This document shows positions 1-14,200 of a DNA stretch of 64,000 bases, one piece after another. This stretch comes from Vanessa cardui (taxonomy: Eukaryota > Arthropoda > Insecta > Lepidoptera > Nymphalidae): contig NC_061136.1 of assembly GCF_905220365.1 (NCBI RefSeq), forward strand, positions 8,411,702-8,475,701. Reading direction: 5' to 3'. Below the pieces are notes generated by a model, which saw nothing but the letters and a program-made list of their open reading frames with translations, had not been told where the DNA came from and searched no databases. Both the position numbers and the translations under genes were made by a program. The stretch's first letter is position 1, and the number at the start of each line of letters is the position of its first letter.

Positions 1-214
1 CGCGGCGCGAGTAAGCGGAGCGCGGCGCCTCGCGGGCCGACACGCGGCGCGGCGCGCGCGGCGTGTCGGCGCCGACTGGCTTGCGCGGCGACAGCGCGCG
101 CGGCGTGCGCGGGGTGCGCGGGGTGCGCGGGGGACGCGAAAACCGCGCCGACCGGCTGCGGGACAGCGGACGTTCCTCCTCGGACCACTCTTGTATTGAC
201 ATGTAATAATTGTC
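1..214 (-). CDS. Partial exon of an Arg/Pro/Ser-rich protein (gene unidentified)
   Basis: On the minus strand an acceptor (ttctatacag) ends at 215 and is followed by an open frame to the window edge, 71 codons. It begins DNYYMSIQEWSEEERPLSRS and continues with repeated R-T-P triplets and an LSPRKP stretch. The segment is very GC-rich, unlike the AT-rich DNA around it, which fits coding sequence under codon constraint. An in-frame ATG lies at 202-200, so this could be an internal exon or a 5' exon whose translation starts there. The acceptor is phase 0, the same phase as the donor of the last tau repeat exon (2723), so an alternative tau 3' exon is possible; a separate downstream gene is equally possible. 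I do not recognise the protein. The plus-strand frames are low-complexity and lack splice support. Confidence 0.5.
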
Positions 215-2230
215 CTGTATAGAACGATTACAATTGTAATGAAACATGTACCAAAACACCATTACAATTATTTCAATGTTTTTAAATATGATATAATACC
301 AAGCTGATCAAAATGATCAATACGATGACGTAAAAAAACTACAGGAATAGACATAGGATTCAGTCTTTAGATCTTCCTGTGTAATATTTAATGAACTTAA
401 TAGTCATCAACTGAGGGTAGCAATCCTTTGTAGGGATCACCTCAACCCAAACCAATTTCAAATTTTATACTGATAAAACAAATATATTCATTTAACATTT
501 AATAAAAATATTTGTTTCTATACAACTTTAAATTTATTACTTTGGCCGGCAACAATTATTAATGTAGACCAAACCAGCACCAATTGCAGGTCTACTATAT
601 ATTAAAGAATGCTATTCAATATTAATACGTGACTCTATAGTCATTCATTATAACAATAAAATCGTAAGATGGCTTTCAACAATTTCAAAAGTGGGATATA
701 AAGTGCTTATAGTATGGAGTAAACAAATAATTATCACTTACCGAAGTTCTTGGAGAAGCAAGAGTTCCACAATTTCAGTGCTTGTGCATTGTGTGATGTA
801 TTACTTTTGACAAACTAATATGATTTGTGAAATTTACTAAATGAATAGATACTTTTTAGTCTAAAACTATTTCTAACACTATTAAATAAAACACGAATTG
901 AGACGTTAACTTGTATTAAAATTAGGATTATCAATGTGTTATACCCTTTTATAATTCACAAAATGAACTCGCAGATGTTATAAATGTGAATAATAGTATG
1001 CGTACAATATTGGTAAGTCATAGTTATGGATATTGAAAAATGTAAACTTTCAAATCTTAATGTATTACATAAAATTCTAGATATTAATCCGGGTAATAAT
1101 TAAATCTTACGAAATCGAATGGCCCTATACATATAAAATTATTAAATATCAAAAACTTAATTTAATCAAATGCATACTACCTTAATGTTACAGTGTCAAT
1201 GCAAATAAATGTGACTAAAGCATCAGCATCAGATTAATACGGCTATCTAATTCTAATTAGTCCTTACAACAGTAGTTACATATAAAATATTAATATATTC
1301 TAAGAATAATTTTGTTCAGTCAATCGCGAACTCGATCAATTCTCGTCCCAGCATTACAAATTTAAACTAAACTTTTAATTAGTGTATAATTTTTCGTAGC
1401 GAGTTTATACAATAAAAAATTAAGGTCAGACTGTAATTGCGTGTGATTAGTAATAAGCGCTCGCTGCTGAGTCGAGAACTTTGCCCAATTTCATTAAACA
1501 CTCCAGAATATACCTACTCTGTCCGTGCACACAAGTCTACGAAACACCCGCTATGCAAGGTAACCTTTACGTGACATACTTCTAAATGACCACAAATGTA
1601 ATAATAACAAATCATCTAAGTATATAGATAAACACCAATTTTTTAATCATATTACTTATTAATAATAAAAATCAGTGATGCTACTACACACAAATCAACA
1701 AGAGTGCTTTTTATGTACGTTATTAATTTAATCATTTACGTATTTATTATTTACTGCAAATTAAATCAAGAGATTTATTTATAGAAACAATCAATTAATT
1801 AAAAATGTTATATCTGATATCATAAGATATCTATGAATACAGATTACGTTTGAACACAAAAAAATAATCGATTAATTATATTACTTATTGGCACTCATCT
1901 ACGTCCCTAGTAGCTTATTAAACGGATATTTTATTTAGCGATGACGGATACATCTATGTAATCGCCCTATATATGCGGCGATTGGTAAATATAAATGAAT
2001 CCTAATAAAGTATTATATCAAAACGTCTAAAAGACTTGATAAAATTTAGATCCGTAATTAGCAATTATTAATCAATATCTATAAGGTAAAGATTTGTTCT
2101 TTATCACGAAACTGAGTAGGTACATTAAAATTATAACCTTTAACTAGGTAAACAATAAAAATATTTTAAAATGGTTGGACTTTTCAGTTAAATATCGTAT
2201 ATAGAAAATCGTAGTCTATCGAAGTTCGCT
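215..2230. other. Tau 3' UTR and AT-rich spacer
   Basis: Two kilobases of AT-rich sequence lie between the tau stop codon and the exon at the window edge. The right-hand part should be tau 3' UTR (minus strand). No convincing coding sequence was seen. On the minus strand a consensus donor (CTTCG followed by gtaagt, junction near 741/740) is preceded by a short segment that could be a 5' UTR exon joined to the exon at 214, but no acceptor, start codon or coding frame fixes it. Confidence 0.5.
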
Positions 2231-5200
2231 TTAACACGCCTGCTGATTTAAATTTTCGTCCGCTTTCGGAAGCTGGGCTGACGCTGCGGCAGACGGCGGA
2301 ACAGGACTCTGAGACAAAGCATGAACCTTTTTTTACATTTTGAAAGAGACTAAAATTTTAAATTCTTAGAATTTTTCAACATAATGCAATAACAAAACAA
2401 AAAATCATGAAAACAAGAACGAAATCAACACAAAATAATCATAAAATGTTAATGACAAAATAAAATGTGTTAGTAAATGTCAAAACTTATGCGACACACG
2501 TTATTCGTTAATTTCGAATGTACCTTGAACCCAAAAATGTTATTCAGTAATATGTGTATAAATACTCTGGCTGAAACAAAAAGTGAATAAAATGTTTTGA
2601 AATAATAAATAAAAAATGACTGATGTATGACGGTAAGCCTCCACCAAAACGAAAATAAATGACGAAACAAAACAAGAAGCGAACAAAAATAGTCCTATAA
2701 TCCCAAGCGAAGTATCCCTCACCTCCTGTCGCGACTGGCCGTGACTGTTGGGGAGAGGAGAGTGTCCACCGATCTGCTTAATGTAATCCTTGTCGTCAAA
2801 TATTTTAATATCACCGCCGCCTGGCTTATGTTTAACGTTGTCGAGAGAACCCACTTTACTTTGTGCTTTGAAATCCAATTTTTGATTTTCAATCTGTGTG
2901 AAAAGTCAACGTGCAATATACATACTAATATAAAAAAATATACATACATTTATTTGTGTCGTCTATTATACAAAAACTTTTTAAGTAGTTTTATGTTTCA
3001 TATTTTTAAGAACATTATTTTATTACTAAAAACTTTTTGTATAATAAGTGCTTTCATACATAACATTATATTTAGAAATCATTATTATTGTAAATATACA
3101 TATACATAAATATTAAAGTATCATGGTTTTTAAATTGACATAACATGTTTAGATTAAATATAAATAAATTTATATCAGCGTGTGAGTGAGCAGCATTTTA
3201 TAGGACATTCAGTTATATTGTGATGTTTCTTTAAAATAAATATGATATATGATTCTTTTGAGATATATAACATATATAAATTTATATTTATTAATTATAT
3301 AATGAAAATCAACAGTCCTGTGTAATAGAAAACATTCCCATTCGCTCAGAAGACCAATAAGAACAAATATAATGAACTAATGACAATAGTTCCATTTCAA
3401 AGCATATCTCAGCGTGAAATTCAGCCGAAACACCGTCCTATAGACGTCAGATCATTTCATTGGTTTTATTAATTATAGAACATACATGGTCGCCTGTGAA
3501 CATCTAATACCACCCAACTGACCTTTCTGCGAGCCTTACGGTAAAAATGACACGGTCTATTTGACGCTCTCCATCTTGGTAATGCCCATTTTACAAACTA
3601 AAAATAGCAATGTGTCTTATAAATCTATCCATTTTTTCAACAATTCAAACTCATATTAGCTTAATATATTACAATCCTTACTAAACATTTTCAAGTATTT
3701 GCTTACAATAATTTAACTTAAAAGAATAGTGCCCGACATTCACGTTTTTGAAACGAACACAACAAGCGGCGTTTTCGTGAATAAAGCATATTACTTGAAT
3801 AAATTACTCACCGGTCTCGTCCCGGCACATGTCTACGAAGGAAAATTATGAAATGGTTCGAATTATGCGTCAATATGAAATTTATGTTACTGTAATTATA
3901 GCGTTTTTCTAACTTAACATTGACCTAAATACAGTGCAAATGTTTGGACTAAACATCAAACCTACAATACTTCCTGAATTACGCCAATAAAGTACATAGT
4001 GTTACTAAGTGAATGCCTATATATATGAACGTTTTTCGTAGCTAATACGTCCAATACTCACTGCAACCTTATACACGCTGACCATTTTGCTTAATTTTAC
4101 GTAGAAAGTTATCATGTTTATATAGTTGATAAAATATAACCTGAAACGTGCAAAGTGATTCCTCATGTTACCTTTACAGCCCCTCCGCCTGGTTTGTGAG
4201 TGATGTTAATGGTGGATGCAACCTTGGGCTTCGCTTTTTCCTTGAAGTCCAACTTGACAGTTTCAATTTTCTTATCCCCTCCACCAGGCTTATAAGAAGA
4301 ATTTTGAAGAGAACCAATTTTTGATTTTGCGTTCCATTCCAGTTTTGTAGTCGTAATCTGTAAATAAACAATTTTTTTGTTAAATTTTGTTTAACTGACA
4401 TAGAAAGAACTGAAGAAGCCAATGTTTGTGTTAATAATAATTTTAACATCATACCTTTTTGGCTCCACCGCTTGGTGTGTAAGCTTCATTTTTCGCAGCA
4501 ATTTTAGGTGTGACGTTGTTAAAGTCAAGTTTTCTATTTTCTATCTTTACTTTTCCACCACCTGGCTTGTACGTGGTGTTATCTAATGAACCGATCTTCG
4601 ATTTAACTGCTTTTATGTTAGGTGATGGTGCGCTTCCAACCTGAACTTTGTTCATTGGTACTTCTATAAAACAATATTTTTATGTTACTTAAAAGTAAAA
4701 AATAAATACTCATTATTTTTTGACAATTTATGGTATTCAAAATTGTAAGTTAAAAATTTATGATTTCTTTACATAACTTACTCTTTTTCTCATTTGGTTG
4801 TGGAGTTTCTGGTGTTTTAGCTGTAGCGCTTTTGCTTGACGATCGAGAGAGATTTTGCTTCAAGCTACTGCTAGATTTTTCTTTTGTTGGCAGTTTGCTG
4901 GGCAGCTTTTTATTTGGTGACCCAGGTGAACCGTTGAGATCCTTTGGGCATAAAAACAATGTAAATATATGTATAAATCTATTAATTTATTTGTTCAAAT
5001 CAAAATAAAATATGTATTATGTTTTTCTATGTATAGATACTCACATTTCCTTGTGTAGATTCATCAACGCCACTGTCGTTATCTCCATCTAAAAAAAGAA
5101 TTATGATTTTTCATTTAAAACCTTAGCCTTAATTATTATAACTATGTTGTTGTTTGGTTCATCTCAATACATCGTACAATAAAATTGTATTATTACATAA

Positions 5201-8200
5201 AGCTATCTTAAACAGTTACCTTTGGGCCTTGAACTTGGAGCAGATACAACTTTACGTGGAGTTGATTTTTTGGAATCAGATGGAGTTACTGAAGTTTTCA
5301 AATCCGTTGGTTTCTTATTTACTGAGACAGGAGGCTTTGTCTCTACAGGTGATTTTGACTCTGGTGCAACGGGTGATTTCGAAATAGTTTTATTTTGTAC
5401 TACCGCGTTAGGTTTCGTGTCCTTAACTAGTTCTGATTTAAGTTCTTGCTTAATATCAGTTTTTGGTGTATTTGGACGTTGTGGTTCTGGTGTTACACTT
5501 TGTGTTTTATTTGATGAAATCGAATTCTGAGATACGTTCTTCGGCTCGGGTGAGTCATCGCTTCGAGTTAAAGATGGTGAGCGATCAGACAAATCAGTTT
5601 TATTTTGCAAATTTTCAGTTTTTACTGTTGTCAAATTGTTCTGTGATACAACATCATCGTCGTCGTCTGTCTTCTTTTTTGACGATAAATTTGATAAAGA
5701 CCCCATAAGCGATTCCGTCATTTTTGAACTGGCTAGACGTGATTCAGGACGATCGGGTGCATCTTTAGCTCCGTCAGTGGATGTTTCAGATCTTACACTT
5801 TCCTTAGAACCTCTCATATTATCCTTACTGCCCCTCATTTCTTGAATCAAACTAAGTCCAGGACTGCGACTTGTTAATTCATCGAATCTCCCACCAACTG
5901 AACTTACGGATTTTCTGCGATCATCGTCCATTTTGAGCGGACTTGGTGTTCCAGGCGCAGCTGCAATACTGAAACTTCTAGCTTTAGTCGCTCCCGGTAT
6001 TTCATTGCTACTATCAAGTTTTGTGGCGTTTTGATTTTCATTAGATGAAATTTGGTTCTCCAGGTTGACTGGCTTGTTTTGAGACAAGGTAGAAGAATCG
6101 ACACCCTTCAAGGAGCCCTGCGATGGCTGCCTTGGCAATTGAGTGTTTACTGGAGAAGTCAATGCGGCACCGGTCTTTGCGATACCGTTTGTTTGCGACG
6201 TTATTTGAGGTCTAGATCCGTCTGGAGTGGTAACGTTGCTAAACTGCGGAGGTTGACGTGGTCCGAATTGAAGGTTATTTGGCACTGGACCTCTTTGCGT
6301 AGGCAAAGCAGACGTCGGGGATAGAACGGGTCTTGAGCCTTGGTGAGTCGAATTTGGTTGGTGGTTTAAAGGTCGCAAAGCTGGAGATTGATTTCGAATT
6401 TGTGGCGATCCTGGAGGTCCAGTTGGGACCGGTCCTCTTTGGTTTTGGCTACCTGGACGCGGACCAAGCTGCTGTGGAGGCGTAACGGGTCCACCTGGTT
6501 GAAATTGTGGCCTTTGTTGCAACTGGGGTCCACCGGGTCGTAGCGATTGCGGAGAGAAAGCTGATCGTGAATCAGCTCTGGTCAATGGTGGTCGCGTCGG
6601 ATGGCTTTGACTCGGTGATTCCAAGCCGTTTGAGCCTGGATTACGAGGCTCAACTGGGGCCTTGGCAAATAAGAGTTCAATAAATACATATAAGCATATT
6701 AACTAAAGAAATTCACTTGAAATTTTTAATGACACAACATGAGCTTAACGTCATGTTTAGCTAAAAATTAATGTACTCTTATATATAAACCAATATCAAA
6801 GTTACATCTCATTATTGTCCCACTAGGAAATGCCTTTACTCCTAAGTCTACTGCCGGTAGTTGGATATACATACGATTTGATAGAATTTCTTCCGACACA
6901 CGAAGATTTCTTCAGTATCTTTTAAAATGTTAAAAATGTACAAGTAAAATATTTGTATCGCGAAATTTCGTCGAGTTGAGTTGAATATGTTCAACTCAGC
7001 GAATGAAGCGAGCAATGCCCTGAGACACAAGTTGTCACGAACTATGCAAGTAGGTCAACTCGGTATTGACGGAAAAAAATTAGCTCACATTGTTTGCTAT
7101 CCTAATACTACTTCCATAAATATAGTATTAATATACAGTACACATAGTAGACATGTCACGTCTTTTAGAAGCAAATAGTCTTAAAGTAAGTATAAATGGA
7201 GTAACAAAAAAGATGTTTTGGCATTAATTAATTTGTTACATATTATTGCACGGATGTATAAGTGCAAACACTAAAATCGATTATTTTTAATCATTAAAAA
7301 AATATCTTCTAATGATATTTGTTCTGTAATTTGCTTTATGGAAACAACATTGCGGCAAGCGATGGTAACATTTGATATCCATCAATATGACTACCGCACC
7401 GCAATACTAAAATAGAGAATACTTCTATAATTCTATAGTCAATGCTTCGAATAGATAGGTCGAACGAAAACTGCAATCTGTTTATTTTCAAGGCAAATTA
7501 AAGCAAGATTGACTCTAATTCGACTAACTAAGATTTGAACGTCACGTTTTCGATTCACCAGTACATAACATAGCAATATATGTGGATAAAATTAAATTTA
7601 TATTCCACTATTACAAATGCGTCTCATTGCCAGATTGAATAAAACTCTAATATTTTATTGCAGGTACGTATAATATAGTGTATAAATCATATACTTATTT
7701 TACTTTCAATTAAAACATGTCAGAACATTTTTGATTTATTATATTGATTAAATATAATCGAAAGATAAAATGAAAGTCAAAATCAAAGTCTGAGTCACTT
7801 AACCACGTGTCCTAATACTATTATGAGTATGAGTATGACTACAATGACAAAACATTGACTAATAAAAGCAATAAATAAGTACTATCTACACATTGCGTGC
7901 TTCCTTAATTACTCTGCTAGTAGCACAGCTCACACGAGACGGTAAATCGATAAAATTATGATACTATTTCACCACACGTTACTAAAAGGTCAACCCGATC
8001 GCGTGGCTGACTTATGTAACGAAATCCTCGAATAAAACGCGATTGATTTACAATTTAGGTACATCAAAAGACAGTAAACTTCGCTTTCCTTTTTTGTTCT
8101 TCAGTAACGACTGCAACTGCAGTAGTAAACTACAGAAAGTTCAAAAATCTATAGTTTTATGCTTATCCATTAGTATCGTTTCATATAAAATGAAATAAGC

Positions 8201-11200
8201 TGATTATATTAAAATATATAGTTCATATAATAATATGATAAAGTATATATACTAAACCGTCGCTGACAATACATGTCAGCGACTAGTTGTAAAGTACCTA
8301 AACTATGAAATTTAAAAGAATTATTTATTAGAAAAATGATACCGAAATTATTGCTGAATTTTAGTATCGCTTATTTTTTATTCCAAAAACTAATACGTAA
8401 CACTTACATTACAAAGTTCGAGGAAAATATTTAATTTATGACAAAGTAAATTATAAGCAGTAGGAATATGTTAGATGGAAGCTACAACATTTTATCTGAT
8501 CTAATAATATGTTTCACTGGCGAGTTGATTATATTATGACTGTAAATTTGAATATTCGTGAGTAAACAAACCGCTATTAATATCTACTGCACATATCACA
8601 ATTAGTAAGCGCCTAAATTAATCGTGTTGATATACCTTCTCGAAAACATAAATATGCTATAGTGCACGGTAATAGTAATGTTAGGAATTTATAAATTTAT
8701 ATATATTGTCTACAATCTCGTTTTCAAATTTAAAGCAGGTTAATCGGTTAATGTAATGTGAATAGAATTTTTTTCTAATTCGATGAGTTTTAGTTTAAGT
8801 ACATGTCGTGATATGTCTAGGAGAGTGACAACGGTGTGCATAGAACTATTTTCCGTGGTACCACTGTGCTTACTGTGAGCCATGTGGCTTACCCGATTAA
8901 TGTGATTATTCGGTATTTGCTCCATTATATTTACGATAGCAAATTCTGGAGCAAAAAAACCTTTATGTCATAATCTCCACACGACGAGGGGTCGCCTATT
9001 TGCGATATCTTCTTGAAACTATAAAAGATAATAGAAATTGAATACAATAAAATCACGTGAAATATCTACCACCAAACATAAATCTGTGCTTAAGTGTTTA
9101 CTTAGTCATCTAATGTTTCCCAAACTACATTCTAACTAAATGCTTATGTGAGACGAATTCTGTCGATATTATTAGTGAATTGTCCAAAATATATATTCTT
9201 CTTTAGTACTGTTTGCGTTTCTATTCTAAGTGAATCGAAACTTTGAACTTGTTGTTGACAGTTGCTTGAAAGTTTCTGGTGCAGGATCATTAAAGGAGGT
9301 ACAATAGAGGCCGCGTAAGTCGATACATAAAATTATGCCGGGTATTATCTTGCTTATTATAAATATCAGTAATTGTTCGTTTAAGTATCGATAAAAGTTT
9401 TTATATATTTTATCAATGATCTAGTGATCTATAATTAAATCGTTGGTATCTGTAAATAGCATACCTGTTTAACATCAAGACATAAAATCTTTATGAAGAA
9501 ATGTTATGGGACGGAATTTACTATGGACATAATATGTCAATTTATTTCTGTTTAAATGTATGGGTGAAACCAGTTGCATAATTTTAAATTATCTCAAGGA
9601 GGACTTTAAGACAATTTTATTGGTCATAGTTTCTCGTTAAGAACTATATGTAAATTGTTCTTAAATGTATATACAACTGCTTAATTGAAGTTTGAGTTTT
9701 GAGTTTCGATTACTTAGTATAATTTTACACTGCCATACTAGTTAACGTTTATAATTATCTACTGCTAAGATAAAGTAACTAAAAATGACCATTCATTTTC
9801 TTCAATATATGGGATTTCGAAAGCATGACAATCATCAGATATGAAAATATAAATCAGACGTTATTTATAAAGAATGTGTTAAATTCATATCATTTATAAT
9901 ATAAATAACGATGCAGAAAAGCTATTTCTATTTTTGGCAATAAACATTTAAAAATAAGTGAGTATGAATGAGACGGCACATACATACAAATATAGTTAAA
10001 ATGCCGCTCCGTTTATAAAATGAATCACTCTTTGTAATCGTCATAAGATTGTTTTTTTTTTATTAAGCCCTACTTGGAGGGCTATAATTTAAAAATGTAG
10101 GTAAACGATTTTAAACCAAATTTCAACATAATTTATATCAACGTTAAAAACGGAAGCGTGTGTTTTTATCGTGCATTTGAACCATTATTTTTTTTTTAAT
10201 TCTCGTAATAAAATATTTGATTTACCTACCAAACTTTTGTAGGTTATAAAGATTTGTACAATGTAACTTGTATAAAAGCAAGATAAATAAAAAATGTTAC
10301 GTATTTTAATATAAATTCTGATTGTATATATAACTATGTAATAATAAAGGCCCGTACGTTTATTTTTATTCTGTAAATATAATACGGTAGAGTCAGCCAT
10401 CCAGTAAACAGCTTGACTCTTGTGAGGAAAGTCAATATTTACTCGTGCAGGCTCCCCCTTCTCTTTTTTCCTATTTATGCCTTTATGAAAACAGCTTCTT
10501 GATGTCTTACAGCTCCCCTAAATAGCTTCCCTCCAATTGTTTTTTAAATTACCCAATGAGTAATAAGAACTAAAATTATTTACTTATAACCAACAATATA
10601 TAATAATATAATTCAATGTGTTCTCTTAAGGTGATAATATGACTAAAGTTTAAAGTTAGAAAACAGAAATTTTTGGAAAAAAAAATTTGAAAAAAAAGTT
10701 TACCTTAAATTCAATTTAGTGCTTTCCAAGTTGATCTGTAGTCTATAATATATCTACGGTACTACGATTATTCCCTAGTGGTTGGACCGTTGGTATATCG
10801 TTGTGCATTCAACCTTCACACAAATAAAAACAAAGTATTGGTTGGCATTTAATGCGCTATAAAAACTCGTAATGGGTAGTGTGAATTGTATAATATACCA
10901 CCCATTAAATAGTGCTCTTATAAATATGTTAACGAATTTTCATTCCACGACATTATATTTGTAATCTTTGATTATGCATTAATTTAATTATATAAAATTA
11001 TCGAGAGTAGGTAATTGAGCGTGTAGCATTATCATTATCTTTAGATAACAAAGTTATATTTGTTATTTTATTGACATCATTATTAATTTCCTGGACAATT
11101 AATTCTTAAAATTTTCCAACACACACTTGTCAGAATCATTGTTTTACAGTACACTACGTACATATATTAGTTTTCCGCTAACACTTATATGTACTTGTAA

Positions 11201-14200
11201 TCTCTTAGATTTATTAACACCGCCCTGCTAAAGATCATTGTCGTCAATATATCATTATTTCTAAATATATCTCGCATGTTTTCTTCCATCTTCAAACAAG
11301 AATACTTAAACAGGTAGGCGATAAGGTACTTATATTTAGATACAAGATATAATCGAATAAATTTAAATTAAAAATATGTACTCAAATTTAAAACAATTGG
11401 TATTTCTCTTTCTTACGTTGCGACAGTCAATAAGTACGTATGTTTTTTAGATAAAGTATTTATCATGCCATTGTTAGGGGATTTCAATTTAAATTTATTT
11501 TATGATACGACAAAGTTATACGTCAATATGACGTTTTTGAGGTGATGACCAACATTTTTTAAGTTACAGAAATATGTCATAGAAATCATATGTAAGTTTA
11601 TTTTCCTTTTTAATATACCTAAATATTATCGATTTAGCTAAAATATACTTTATAATAACATTTTAGAGTTATTAGTAGGTAAGCAATAATTTTTACGAAT
11701 ACTTCGCGACCACAATTGGCAGGTAAGTCCCGGCGGTTCAAAATTAATGTTTTGCTAATGACGATACGAGAAATAAAGAATGATCCTAATAATTCGTATC
11801 GTATACATATATTTTCAATATTTACATTTAAACACACGAGGTGTTGAAGAAAATTTTCATGAACATAGCAAAAGGCTCGAGCGCGGCAAATGCGCTGGCG
11901 TCATACATTCTCGCGTCAGAGCCCGTCGATGACGTGGTCTTAGTAGTTTCTCTGCCAAATGTGACTCAGGTTCTTTATAAAACGACGCTCACTGACTAAA
12001 CATCGCGCATTTCACATCAAGTCTCCGTCCACTCAGCGGTTGATAATATCGATATCACAAGTGTCAAATGTTTGTAAACGGTGTGCAAGTTATCAGTTCA
12101 CGCTTGAATAACATTACATTGGATTCACTCAGTATACAAGGTAATTACTTTTTACTTGACAAATTAACAAATGTAACTGCAGTTTTAATCGTTATTTGTT
12201 AAATGAACAAAACAAATAAATTGTTTCATTCACATGGAATATTGATATACTTATAAAACATTAATTAACACGTTTAAATATTAGATACTTATTTAAATTT
12301 AAAATTTACTTAAGCATGTGGAATAAAAAAATTTTTCATTGTTTTGTATTAGATAATATATTATTCTAATCCGGAAATAAATTGTTTATTGTTAATTTTT
12401 CTCAGAAAATATGCATCAAAACAATGAAAAGACAGAGATGTGCCAGAAGGGTAGACTTCCACCAATGTTGCATCTCACACCATCCGGTACAAATCAGAAG
12501 AGAGTCGACAGCAGTCCTCACCAAAAGATCGACAACCCTTGGCTACTGAAGCCTCAACACGAAATACCGCCCACGCCTCCACCCCAAACCGACCAAAAAC
12601 CCGCTAGTTTCTTTCAACAAAGAATTGGATAAATCTTTAATAGGACAGTTGAAAATAATCGAAATAACATTGTTATGGCAAGTTGCCATCTTGCCGAAAT
12701 ACGGACTTTCGAATAAGTCATATAAAAATACTCCATTACGTTAATAAAGCAAACACGTAAATAATGGGTCGGGATCAAGGAATCATTCTGCCAAACTCTG
12801 ACACAAGGAAAGTAATGCGAGCTGATCATGACACGTATGTGCGTCAACATTTCTGAGAGATCGAGAGTGGATGTACACTGCGTATTGTTTTTAGGAACCT
12901 TATTGGATGTTTTGTATAAATGCGTTTTTGACCGTAGTAAGGACATCAACAATATAATGTAAATATTAATAAGTAAGGCTAAGTTATTGCTACAAAGAAT
13001 AATGAAACGTGTTAAATTTAAGTGCCTTTTGAAAAATGTTATGCATTAATAAACATAATTAAATTTAAAAAAGACGTATTTAGTAATTGTATATTTTATA
13101 TGAACGCCATTTAAAATAAAAATTAGTTAATAATGTAAAACTTTTCCTATTTGTTTTTTCCAGTATTTAAGTTAAAAAAATGTAAATAAATTCATTGAAT
13201 TTCGAATAGAGCTTTATCACGATTGTAATGTGTAGGAACTGTGCCAAAAATGTGAATATGAAATTCTATGTAGTTAGTGACATGTTACGTACAACATAAC
13301 TGCAAGTGTGTAGCTAACAATGAAATAGCAGCAATAAAGAGTCTAAATTACCATTTTCGCGACTATAAACGCTATATACTCGTCGCTTAATTCTTATGTT
13401 GTTTATTCCCTTCAAGTAGATTAATCCCTTTAATAAGAATCCCTATAAATTCTGTTAAGTGAATATTATTTTATATACTTATACTTCTTACCGACCTTCT
13501 TAAGTTTCATATTATGAAGTCAACATTCAATATTTTTTAACGTTGAAGATAAAAAAAAATCATCAAAACTTTTCCATACAACTGGTTATAAGAGTACGTC
13601 GAGTGATACAAGTGTTTTATATAATGAGAAAAAAGAAGCAATAAAAATTACGATACGAACAAATACGGTACAATAATAATGGTTGTCGGGAGTAAAGTTC
13701 AATTGTCTAATAAAATGTGTACTTTAATCTTTCTATTAAGGCTTATTATTAACAAGACATTATACCACGTGACAAATTATATTATTCGACCTTCAAGAAA
13801 AGCAAGTTTTAGTTTATATAGCTTCGTGTGTGATTCATAATGACTCAAACCAAAGTGAAACTCGTAAAAAACGAAAAACGCCATGTGTATTGTCTTGCTT
13901 AACGTTAAAACACTTTTATTGTTTTTTAGTTAACCTTGGAAATCACGATGTTCTTGGAAACTTTAATTTGGTGCAAAACATTAATTATTATTTATCGGGC
14001 TTACATTGGCCTATTTCTTTAAATAAGTACTCCGATAGATATACGTATTATTAAAGTCGAATGGCTCTGTACGTGACTTTACTCGTGTCTTTAATCATGT
14101 TTATACTATATTTTTATAAAGATATAATAATATAATTTAATTCTTATCAGTGGGTGTATTAATATTACCTTTATAATTAATCTTATTTATTCCACAATGT

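Larger units (their letters stand above)
6654..12005 (-). other. Tau large intron, 3' part
   Basis: AT-rich intronic DNA. I see one candidate tau exon (8945-8893), a 10-bp perfect inverted repeat at 8259-8283 with a 5-nt loop, and a short palindrome around 6974-6998. Otherwise there is no supported gene or repeat up to the promoter of the nested plus-strand gene. Confidence 0.6.

Noticed and set aside
2540..2722. Read-through of the last tau repeat exon gives a hydrophobic, membrane-like tail
   Set aside because: It begins at a good donor (gtgagg) and reads AT-rich intron; the phased terminal exon 2308-2231 explains the C-terminus better.
2741..3109. 122-codon plus-strand ORF
   Set aside because: Antisense shadow of a tau exon running into AT-rich intron; no start or splice support and biased to Phe/Ile/Asn.
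6981..7178. 65-codon plus-strand ORF in the tau intron
   Set aside because: No promoter, splice or family evidence; starts inside a small palindrome.
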